Shown here: positions 9,501 to 16,371 of the stretch, piece by piece
Layout of the letters: the number at the start of each line of letters is the position of its first letter
How positions within the stretch are numbered: position 1 is the first letter of the stretch
Assembly: GCA_046714215.1 (NCBI GenBank)
Contig: JBKKBM010000233.1
Span: 1 to 23,318, forward strand
Length of the DNA: 23,318 nucleotides
DNA from: DATLCI01 sp046714215
GTDB lineage: Bacteria > Acidobacteriota > Terriglobia > Terriglobales > Acidobacteriaceae
Reading direction: 5' to 3'
The notes under the pieces: generated by a model
What the model was told of the DNA's origin: nothing
Seen by the model: only the letters and a program-made list of their open reading frames with translations
Database searches by the model: none
Position numbers and translations under genes: made by a program

Positions 9501-12500
9501 GCCCGTGACCATTGCCATCGCGCCCCCTAGTCCGGGAGAATTCAACCCGGCCAACGATAACCTGACCGGCTCGCTCAACCTCACTCCCCCCACCGTCGAC
9601 CTGCAGGTATTGCCTTTCACCTTCACAGCGCCGCCACCGTTCATCGGCGGTCAGAGCGTAGGCGCGCAATTGAATCTCCGCAACGGCGGGAATGCTCCGT
9701 CGAGCGCTACCAATACTTATAGCTGTAGCGTAAGTGGGACGCCCGGTACCTTCGCAGTGGGTACGGGTACGGTCGCGTCCATCCCCGGCCAGAACGGGAC
9801 TGCGACTATCCCCGTGGTCTTCAATATGCCACCGAACATGGCGCCCTCGTCTAACATCACCTGCTCCGTCAGTCAGGATCCGTTGGAAGCGGCGGGCGCA
9901 CTCGCCGACAACACCCGCACCACCGCAGTGTCCGTGAACAGCAACATCGACTTGCAAGTGCTCTCCGTTACCGGACCGTCGTTCGGCCAGATGGGCAGCA
10001 CCGAGCCCGTCACCGTCGTGGTACAGAACAACGGTACAGACACCGCGCCCTCAGGTTGGAGCCTGGGCATCCGCATCAACGGATCTCCGGTCATTACGCC
10101 CATCATCATCGGCAGCATGTTGGCGGGCGGAGCCACCATCACCCAGAGTCCGAGCGTGACGTTGCCGCAGATCGGTACTGCGCCCACCAATAACGGCAGC
10201 TATTCGCTGGAGGCCATTGCGAACGGCAATGCCGCCTTCCCGGAAACCACTTCTGCTAACAACCTGCTCAGCACCGCCATCAACTTGGTGGACTTTGCCT
10301 TGACGGCAGCTTCTTCGGGCGGCACCGTCGTGATCGGACGCACGGCCAGCATCGTGCCCGCAGTCAACGTGCTGCCGAACACCTATCCGCTGCCTTTCAC
10401 GCTGAACTACACCAATCTTCCGGGAGGGGTTTCCGGCTCGGGTTCGCCCTTTGGACAAGACCTGACTGGCCCGCCCGCGGGGCCCGCCGGCACCTTCACC
10501 ATCGGCACTACGGGTACGGTCAACGCCGTAACCCGCACCCGTACCGGGGTCCTTTCGCTCAACGTTGTCCCGGAGATCAGCATTACGCTGGGCACCGCCT
10601 TCGGGTCGGTGCAATCCGGCGGTTCGGCGCAGCCCTTACAGGTGAATGTCAGCGGCGGCGTCTATCCCGTGACCGTTAGCCTGGGTACGCTGCCCACCGG
10701 CATCACCACCGCCAGCCCGGTCTCCGTCGTACTCACCGGGCCGGGAGTCGTTACTTGGAACATCAGCGCCGACCTCACCGCGGCCACTGGCTCCTTCGTG
10801 GTCACGGTGCAGGGTACTGACAACGGCGTCCCCGCCACGGGCACGCCCGCCGGTAATGTGAGCTTTCCCTTCAATGGCACCGTCAACGGGCAGGCCAACT
10901 ACATCTTCAACATCCTGGGATTTGGGTTTCCCCACTCTACCGGAATCGGGGCGGATGCCTTGCAAGTGGGCGAAACCGCTCTGATCGTCTTCTCCGTGCA
11001 GAACATCGGCAACCTCACCCAGGCGGGAACGGTCTCAGTCTCGATCAACAACGGCTGTGGCGGAGTGTTTAGTACCAGCGTAGCCGCGCCTGCGGCGGGT
11101 CTGATCGAAAGCGGAGGGGTCAACCTGCCCGTTTCCTGTGGTACTGGTGCCTATACGCAGACGGTGAGCATCACTTCCGCGCCGCCGGAGAGCAACACCG
11201 GCGACAACACCCTCGGACCATTCTCATTCGATGTCTTTGATTACACGGTGACGAATGCGGCGCCGCTAGTCGAGCAGAATGTGCCGCTGGCGGGCTTGGG
11301 CATCGTGAGCATGGCGCTTACCGAATCGGGCCCACCCGCTCCGCTGGCTTTGCCTTTGGTCGTCAGCAATGGCGGCAAGGCGCTTACGAATCCTACTTCG
11401 ACGTCCGTCAGTCCCGGCTCCATCCCCATTCAGGTGACGGCGGCGGGCGGCACGGTCTCCGGCGCCACCGAGATCATCAACGCGCAGATCACCCGCTTCG
11501 GCGTGAGTAAGTTTGACATCCAGAACGTGCGCTTCTATACCGCCGGGGTCAACAACATCACCAGCGGACAGCCGGGCAGCACCAACGGCAATCCCATCCC
11601 GCTGCCCATCGGCAACGCGGGCACCTTTGTGGATTTCAAACTGGTCGGCGACTTCGCCGGCGCGGCCACTTATGTCGCCCCCGTGGTCACTGGCTTCAAC
11701 ATCAACCTGGGTGGCGCGCCGCCCAGCGTGCCCAATGACACCTTCACCCTGCAAGTGGACGCCATCGCAGGTGCACCCACCATCGTCACGGGCATTCCCA
11801 TCCTCTTCACCATCCCCAACACCAATCCGCCGCAGACGGCCTCGACTACCCTCTACGTGCAGGCCTATACGGTGCCCGATCTCGCAGTCACCGCGATCAA
11901 TCCCACCGGCGCTAACTTTGGCTCCCGAAATTTCACCACCCATCCCGTGCTGAGCGGCGAAGGTGGGGACTTGAGCATCACCATCAGCAACATCGGCGCC
12001 GGGCCTTCCACCGCCGGCATACCGTTGCAAGTGAATTTATTTGGCGGCCTCCCGGTGAATGTCAACCCGGTCACGGTGCCGTCTATTCCCGCTACTAGCA
12101 GCATCACGTTGACGGTGCATGTGCGGGTGCCCGATAACGCCCCGACCTTGGCCACCTCCTGGGATGTGCAACTCGGTTCCGATCCGCTCGAGACCAATAC
12201 CGCCAACAACGTCCTCTCGCTGGCAGTACAGTCGTCGGATTGGGACTTGAGCGTAACCGGCAATGGCAGTCCGGGAGTACCACTGAATATCCTTGTGCCC
12301 AGTCCCGGAAGTGGGAATACGACTGTGCAAGTGGACGTCTTCAGCCTCGGTGCTGTCTTTACTCCGATCCAACTAGGAACTGGCGCGGTTTCTAGTTACA
12401 TGACGCCGGTGATCGCGGGGACCATTCAAGCCAGTCAACCGGTCACCATCGTGGCCAGCACCTCGCCGGTAACGCCCAGCGGCGCCTACACGGTGCAAGT

Positions 12501-14361
12501 CTTGGCCAAGATGATGGACGGCGCCACCGTGACCGCCGTGCGGTCGCTCACCATCCATATCACCGTCAATGGCGGTACCCCAGCGGATACAGTCACGCTC
12601 ACCTCCAGCCCCAACAATGCGCTCGCCGGATTCCCCAGCACCTGCAGCGGGCCCTGCACTCCGGTGCAGATTGACGGACTGTTGGTCGAGACCGTGACCC
12701 TTACGGCCACGCGCTCCGGCGGCACCAGCGGTGCCACCGATCTGGTATTTTCCGATGACGGTGCCACCATCATCAGCCGGGTCACCACGTCCGGTTCGCC
12801 GCAGGTGCAGCAGTTGACTGCGGTGCCTTACAACACGCCCGCGCAGGTTAACTTCGCGGCGGACGAAGGCGCCAGCGGTATCTTGAATAATGGTCCCGGA
12901 TACAGCATCGTCAGCGCCACTGCTGTCACCACCGCGCAGCGCGGGGCTCCCCCGCTGGATCTAGTTGGATCGCAGCAGACTACGCTGTATTTCAACGTCG
13001 GTGACATCGACATCAACCTCGCATGTATCGATTTTGGGCCGGGTGAGAGCCAGCCGGTGAGCATCCCTATCCTCAATCTCTCCGGGTTCAGTAAGCCCAT
13101 CTCCTGGCAGTGGATCAGCACGGGTGGCCTGAACGTAAGCATCATCAACCCGACGGGCAGCAGTGCGGCGCCGCCCTATGCCAACATCAATTCCACCTTC
13201 GTTAACAACGAAACCTCGAATATTTTTACCGTAGTGAATTTCGTACTGGCCATTTCTATCTCGAACGGCAATGGCACCGCTACTAAGTACTTCAATGTTA
13301 CGGTGTACCCGTTCAGCACCGGTTGCGCCTTCGGCGCGGGCCGCGCGGCGGCCGGCCGGGCGGACGGAAACCTCCAGCGCAGCTACTGGAAGCGTGGACC
13401 CATCAGTTCCAGCTCCGCCGTCCGGTCGGTGGAGCGAGTGGCCGCTGCGGCGGCGCTGCCAGACCTCCAGCTCAAGCCGGTAGACGTTTCCATGGCGCCC
13501 TCGATTCCGCAGTTTGGTGACACGCTGGATGTCCGCTTCAAACTAGTGAATGCCGGCGACGGCGCGGCCACCGAAGTCCCCGTCGCACTGCAGGTCAACG
13601 GCGTGATCGTCGCTACGGAGACCTATTCGCTCAAACCGGGCGCCAGCACCCTGGGTGGCTTCCAATGGAAGCTTGCCCCCGGCGACGCCGCCCGCGAACC
13701 TTCCGCCCAACTGCGCCCCGCCCGCTATAAGTCTGATGGTGAAGTTGAGGACTTCGGCGGAGCCCGCCGCCCAGGTGGCATCACCGCACAATTGATCATC
13801 GATCCCCGGGGCGCTTTCAAGCAAAAATCCACCGCCTACAAGACGGTCGCCCTCACCAAAGCCGGGCTCAGCACTCCGGTGGATGGAATGCGCGCGGCCG
13901 CCGAACGCGTCTATCTGGAGATGAATACCATCTGCTCGGGATTCCGCCTGAGTTCCGGCGCGGTGGTCGATTGCGACGCGGGCGCGGACCTCGATATCAC
14001 AATTGAGGACTTTAAGAGCTCCCGCTTTGTGCTGAACGCCGCTCTGGGTGTGGCTGACATCGGCGTGGTGGAGCCCAACCGCGCGGAGGCGGCCGACGCC
14101 CAGTTCAATGCCAACGCCACCCTCATCCTCGGTCACACCTATGCTGTCCAGATGTCCGGCGGCCGGGTCGGCTATGTGAAGTTTTCCGCATCGCTCACTC
14201 CACGGCAGCTCGCGGCGGAAGCCAAACTCCGCTTTGGGTTGAACGGCGTGCGCATCTTGAAGAAGCTTGGTGGTGACACCGGCAGCACCGGCGCCGGAGA
14301 TGTGGCGGGACGCATCTCCGCTGACGCCCTGATGTACTTCGATATGACGTTCCGGCCCTAA
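6586..14361 (+). CDS. Giant exported FecR / NTF2-like / CARDB-repeat protein
   Basis: 2591 residues; ATG preceded by GAGG (6576-6579) with 6-nt spacing. Signal peptide 1-27 (VAA-Q). Pro/Ala linker 29-57; FecR-like domain about 60-215 (AKITRGTG, LADQSILSLG, TPTAVAGVIGTDFG); IPT/TIG-like beta domain about 238-328; helical, coiled-coil-like region about 333-508; PKD-like domain about 515-622 (SFDAARSNPSPG); NTF2-like domain about 626-748. After that come CARDB-type repeats at about 762-890, 895-1000, 1001-1118, 1120-1236, 1437-1550, 1763-1882 and 2290-2410, interspersed with other Ig-like stretches, and a distinct C-terminal domain 2412-2591. Repeats begin with a DLxVt strand and often end in a DN/NN-L motif (ADNTR, SANNLL, TGDNTLG). 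Cysteines tend to occur in pairs, fitting an oxidising compartment. No C-terminal anchor or LPXTG is seen; a lipobox reading at C17 is weak. Probably a periplasmic or surface sensor/adhesion scaffold partnering the CHASE2 cyclase (inference). The 203 nt before it hold no clear promoter. Confidence 0.88.
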   Translation: MTKRCVQYVSLAVVLACSLVRPEGVAAQTRPAPAAQSRPASPAQRPAPAAAPAGQRAGSITALLPVAKITRGTGRNRAILEAKKGDNVVYNDLVQTEKGGRARITLADQSILSLGSQAELRIIKHDARTQQTALQLGYGRVRAEVASVTRDGGRFELRTPTAVAGVIGTDFGADSSVPGVTTFICISGSVEVSNSDPKVPGKVTCLAGTTTTVSTGLPPTAPKPATQQQIQQLIQDTEPAIITSLSPASALLGTEVVSAASGNKLGGINGVSISGSGVTVSLQGTPTDTNANVKVVIDPDAPAGTRTVTFTQANGQTAAAVISVLAPPGKGADGTTDLEIVKKIYLEILEQERQSAITGVNALGIGVQQSAADTQQVIENENNRLQPPLPVPPIERDIQGDVAPMIQAMSTAGAAINEETADAARQLDAFFTEAQKRIAAANESPSDDAKLKLAKDIFDRVNAPLMARFKEIQDRLGGVAKSVNARLLQTVARWTENLKVEAARQRAVPIPRVDAEERTYDLGLMASFDAARSNPSPGASIANFNWVLCDPTYRPQQVGVPLPPNDTRCQAMAGYASTSSDFKFPTCELNAQDHIARVTVTDTNNRATAMDVRLRILAPQYEGPGRRLRSLSDAYEQLQLNSFLGFFDESFSGLTELQESIRRTFTSLASMNINLRLSQAAMGCNEATVRADWEQAYTFKDDLTCANVLPGTICQRVVFKQQEQLTVRMKRIPGKNWYITELQGDNGTVQGTPPGPIQRDTSLPDFRISSLTPVAIPAGAAAGRADNVIGVAPGANGFAAVVENIGQADLQTSVRVRFVARDGNGNTLATDDRDLPGPIPVGGSATVIGQLNVPDLGPGVGARIFAIVNPGCVVSEQNCDGGNATLLEIIIGIVDLQVTSFSPVGTIIGTLPGQVDVQIKNLGSRTSTATAGNLRMIFGTTVAGSGAIPAIAPGVTVTTPLQFIPPNLSGAQPVTIAIAPPSPGEFNPANDNLTGSLNLTPPTVDLQVLPFTFTAPPPFIGGQSVGAQLNLRNGGNAPSSATNTYSCSVSGTPGTFAVGTGTVASIPGQNGTATIPVVFNMPPNMAPSSNITCSVSQDPLEAAGALADNTRTTAVSVNSNIDLQVLSVTGPSFGQMGSTEPVTVVVQNNGTDTAPSGWSLGIRINGSPVITPIIIGSMLAGGATITQSPSVTLPQIGTAPTNNGSYSLEAIANGNAAFPETTSANNLLSTAINLVDFALTAASSGGTVVIGRTASIVPAVNVLPNTYPLPFTLNYTNLPGGVSGSGSPFGQDLTGPPAGPAGTFTIGTTGTVNAVTRTRTGVLSLNVVPEISITLGTAFGSVQSGGSAQPLQVNVSGGVYPVTVSLGTLPTGITTASPVSVVLTGPGVVTWNISADLTAATGSFVVTVQGTDNGVPATGTPAGNVSFPFNGTVNGQANYIFNILGFGFPHSTGIGADALQVGETALIVFSVQNIGNLTQAGTVSVSINNGCGGVFSTSVAAPAAGLIESGGVNLPVSCGTGAYTQTVSITSAPPESNTGDNTLGPFSFDVFDYTVTNAAPLVEQNVPLAGLGIVSMALTESGPPAPLALPLVVSNGGKALTNPTSTSVSPGSIPIQVTAAGGTVSGATEIINAQITRFGVSKFDIQNVRFYTAGVNNITSGQPGSTNGNPIPLPIGNAGTFVDFKLVGDFAGAATYVAPVVTGFNINLGGAPPSVPNDTFTLQVDAIAGAPTIVTGIPILFTIPNTNPPQTASTTLYVQAYTVPDLAVTAINPTGANFGSRNFTTHPVLSGEGGDLSITISNIGAGPSTAGIPLQVNLFGGLPVNVNPVTVPSIPATSSITLTVHVRVPDNAPTLATSWDVQLGSDPLETNTANNVLSLAVQSSDWDLSVTGNGSPGVPLNILVPSPGSGNTTVQVDVFSLGAVFTPIQLGTGAVSSYMTPVIAGTIQASQPVTIVASTSPVTPSGAYTVQVLAKMMDGATVTAVRSLTIHITVNGGTPADTVTLTSSPNNALAGFPSTCSGPCTPVQIDGLLVETVTLTATRSGGTSGATDLVFSDDGATIISRVTTSGSPQVQQLTAVPYNTPAQVNFAADEGASGILNNGPGYSIVSATAVTTAQRGAPPLDLVGSQQTTLYFNVGDIDINLACIDFGPGESQPVSIPILNLSGFSKPISWQWISTGGLNVSIINPTGSSAAPPYANINSTFVNNETSNIFTVVNFVLAISISNGNGTATKYFNVTVYPFSTGCAFGAGRAAAGRADGNLQRSYWKRGPISSSSAVRSVERVAAAAALPDLQLKPVDVSMAPSIPQFGDTLDVRFKLVNAGDGAATEVPVALQVNGVIVATETYSLKPGASTLGGFQWKLAPGDAAREPSAQLRPARYKSDGEVEDFGGARRPGGITAQLIIDPRGAFKQKSTAYKTVALTKAGLSTPVDGMRAAAERVYLEMNTICSGFRLSSGAVVDCDAGADLDITIEDFKSSRFVLNAALGVADIGVVEPNRAEAADAQFNANATLILGHTYAVQMSGGRVGYVKFSASLTPRQLAAEAKLRFGLNGVRILKKLGGDTGSTGAGDVAGRISADALMYFDMTFRP

Positions 14362-14373
14362 ACGGCGAGAACT

Positions 14374-14404
14374 GGGCTGCGGAAACTCGCGGCCCGGTGT
14401 TTTA
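14374..14404 (+). terminator. Probable intrinsic terminator after the giant gene
   Basis: GGGCTGCG (14374-14381) pairs with CGCGGCCC (14388-14395), one G-T wobble, around a GAAACT loop, then a short TGTTTTA tract. It starts 12 nt after the stop codon. The T-run is short, so partial read-through into the next gene is plausible. Confidence 0.5.
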
Positions 14405-14483
14405 TCCTGCTTTACGGGCCGGCAAAAGATGAGATTCTGCATCTAAACTAGGTAAACACCCGCACGTCTTACCATGAGGCACT

Positions 14484-15113
14484 ATGCATAAGCGAATCAT
14501 GCTTTCGATGGCCACTTTCCTGATTCTTACCCTGGCGTTTGCTGGAGTCCTTTCTATGCCCGCCGCCGCGCAGACGGGAAGCAGCACCTCTTCGTCTACT
14601 GAGACCAAGAAACAGGAAGACCAGGCGGCCAAAGACAAGGCTGCGAAAGAGCAGGCCGAGAAGGCCAAGAAAGCCGCCGAGAAGGCCAAGAAGGGAAAGG
14701 ATAGGAAGGACAAGAAGGACCGCAAGGGTTCGGATCCCATCGATACTTCCGGGGTCTTCAACGAGCGCATCGCCAATGACGTGCTCGGGCAGATCCGCGA
14801 CGGCTTGCAAGGACATAGCCGCCGCTTGATGCTTTCCGCCTTCGACTCTGACAAGATGGATGGCTACCTCGCCTTCGAAGATCAGATCGACGCCTTCTTC
14901 GAGCGTTATCAGGAATTCAATGTGCGGTTTCGTATCTCCAACGTCGCCGTGGAAGGCACCAAGGGTGTCGTCCTGGTAGACACGGAGATGGAACAGACGC
15001 CGCGCGGCGGCGCGATGCCGCAGCGCAAACGCGCGCAACTGCGCTTTGAACTGGAATTGGGACGCAAGGGCTGGCGCGTGGTCGACTTCCGCGATCGCGG
15101 CTTCTTTTCCTAG
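14484..15113 (+). CDS. Small exported Lys/Ala-rich protein with NTF2-like C-terminal domain
   Basis: 209 residues from an ATG with GAGG 4 nt upstream; an earlier ATG at 14474 closes after five codons. Signal peptide about 1-29 (PAAA-Q). Residues 41-82 are a Lys/Ala/Glu/Asp-rich repetitive segment (AAKDKAAKEQAEKAKKAAEK), probably a helix or coiled coil. Residues about 92-209 form a compact alpha/beta domain that looks NTF2/SnoaL-like: helix DQIDAFFERYQEFNVRFRI, strands VEGTKGVVLVDTEME, RAQLRFELELGRKGWRVVDF. The same pattern is seen at residues 626-748 of the preceding giant protein. I do not recognise a named family. It is 122 nt downstream of the giant gene, behind a moderate terminator, and is followed by a strong terminator, so it closes the rightward module. 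Confidence 0.8.
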   Translation: MHKRIMLSMATFLILTLAFAGVLSMPAAAQTGSSTSSSTETKKQEDQAAKDKAAKEQAEKAKKAAEKAKKGKDRKDKKDRKGSDPIDTSGVFNERIANDVLGQIRDGLQGHSRRLMLSAFDSDKMDGYLAFEDQIDAFFERYQEFNVRFRISNVAVEGTKGVVLVDTEMEQTPRGGAMPQRKRAQLRFELELGRKGWRVVDFRDRGFFS

Positions 15114-15149
15114 ACTTCTTTTCCTAACTAAGCTGATGTAATGTGAGCA

Positions 15150-15186
15150 GGCGGCCCGGCTTCTCGTCTTGAAGCGGCCGCCTTTT
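15150..15186 (+). terminator. Strong intrinsic terminator
   Basis: GGCGGCC (15150-15156) pairs with GGCCGCC (15176-15182), and GCTTC (15159-15163) with GAAGC (15171-15175). There is a two-base bulge and a 7-nt loop, then TTTTCC. It lies about 37 nt after the stop of the small exported protein and probably ends the rightward module. Confidence 0.8.
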
Positions 15187-15188
15187 CC

Positions 15189-15662
15189 TTGGTGGGCGAC
15201 TTTGATGGTGCGACTTTGACGAAGCGCGAATATCCAGAACGGCCAGTCGTTGGCGTCGGCGCGGTGATTCTGGCTACAGAAGATAATTCCGTAAGGAAAG
15301 TCTTGCTCATTCGCCGCGGCTCCGAGCCGCTTCAGGGGCAGTGGTCGCTGCCGGGCGGTGGCCTGGAGACCGGTGAGCGCCTCGAAGATGGATTGCGGCG
15401 CGAGGTCAGGGAAGAGACCGGACTCGAAGTGAGCATCCTTGGCCTTGCCGGCGTGTATGACCGCATCATGCCGGATGCAGCCGGTAAAACGCAGTTCCAT
15501 TACGTGCTCATCGATTATGTGTGCAGCGTCGCGGGCGGCACGTTGCGCGTCGGAGGGGACGCCGCCGAAGTGCGTTGGATCGCTGAAAGCGAACTCGACG
15601 CGCTCAAGATCACCGCACTCACGCTGCCGGTGATCAAAGAAGTATTGGCCCGAAATCTCTGA
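15189..15662 (+). CDS. NUDIX hydrolase (ADP-ribose pyrophosphatase / MutT-like)
   Basis: 157 residues in the longest frame. A complete NUDIX box runs from G57 to L79: G-x5-E63-x7-REVREETGL, with the metal-binding Glu residues intact, preceded by QWSLPGGGLETGE. Family members hydrolyse nucleoside diphosphates linked to another moiety; the substrate here cannot be told. The start is uncertain. The longest frame uses TTG at 15189 (or GTG at 15192), directly on the T-run tail of the preceding terminator. A TTG at 15216 gives a protein starting TKREYPERPVVGVG, the usual N-terminus of this subfamily, with GATGGTG 5 nt upstream, and is probably the real start. It converges on ubiX with a 27-nt gap. 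No promoter recognised. Confidence 0.88.
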   Translation: MVGDFDGATLTKREYPERPVVGVGAVILATEDNSVRKVLLIRRGSEPLQGQWSLPGGGLETGERLEDGLRREVREETGLEVSILGLAGVYDRIMPDAAGKTQFHYVLIDYVCSVAGGTLRVGGDAAEVRWIAESELDALKITALTLPVIKEVLARNL

Positions 15663-15689
15663 TCCGATCGGCGATCCTAATCGGGTTGC

Positions 15690-16340
15690 CTACTTCCTCT
15701 TTTCCGACTTTCCCCTTGAGGATTTCCGGCTTTCGGGCCAGCGAAACGTTCCCGCCTGATCCAGTCCGATGAAATCCATCACGCGATAAACGAATTGCCG
15801 TGCCATCTCGTCGGAGTCAACGGGCTGGTTGTAGAACGCGGGGATGACGGGGAAGAGGACCGCGCCCGCGTCGGACGCGAACTGCATGTTGCGCAGGTGA
15901 ATGCGGTTGAGCGGCGTCTCGCGGACGCAGAGGATGAGCGGGCGCTGCTGCTTGAGGCAAACGTCGGCGGCGCGTTCGATCAGGTTGATGGCCAAGCCAT
16001 TGGCGATGCGCGCTAGCGTGCCCATGCTGCAGGGGAGCACGATCATCGCGTCGGTCGGGTAAGAGCCGCTGGCGATATTAGCGCCAATGTCGTCGTTGGA
16101 TTGTTGGCGAATCTTCTTCGACTTGGTGCCGAGGAGTTGCGTCACCAGATCGTTGCGTCCGCGGATGCTTAACTCTTCGGCCATGACCCGCAACGCTCCG
16201 TCGGAGGCGATGAAGTTCACGGTCGCGATGCGCTGGTCATGTTCCAGCGTCCGCAAGATCTCCCGGGTGAAGACCGCGCCGCTCGCGCCGGTGGCGGCGA
16301 TGGTCAGCGTCTGTAGCGCCGATGGTGAGGCTGGCTTCAT
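15690..16340 (-). CDS. ubiX: Flavin prenyltransferase UbiX
   Basis: 216 residues; the family is usually about 190-210. UbiX adds a dimethylallyl group to FMN, making the prenyl-FMN cofactor used by UbiD-type decarboxylases. Visible family motifs: GASGA (18-22) in the Rossmann-like N-terminus, IASDGA (44-49), PCSMGTLARIANG (103-115), RETPLN with R140-E141, PAFY (177-180) and YR at R196; these match the known FMN and phosphate-binding positions. The C-terminus is a basic tail (SRKSSRGKSEKRK). It lies 31 nt downstream of purB on the same strand, so a purB-ubiX transcript is likely. No ubiD is visible here. Confidence 0.95.
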   Translation of the reverse strand: MKPASPSALQTLTIAATGASGAVFTREILRTLEHDQRIATVNFIASDGALRVMAEELSIRGRNDLVTQLLGTKSKKIRQQSNDDIGANIASGSYPTDAMIVLPCSMGTLARIANGLAINLIERAADVCLKQQRPLILCVRETPLNRIHLRNMQFASDAGAVLFPVIPAFYNQPVDSDEMARQFVYRVMDFIGLDQAGTFRWPESRKSSRGKSEKRK

Positions 16341-16371
16341 AGCGCGCCTTCATAAGACTGCTGCCTAACGC

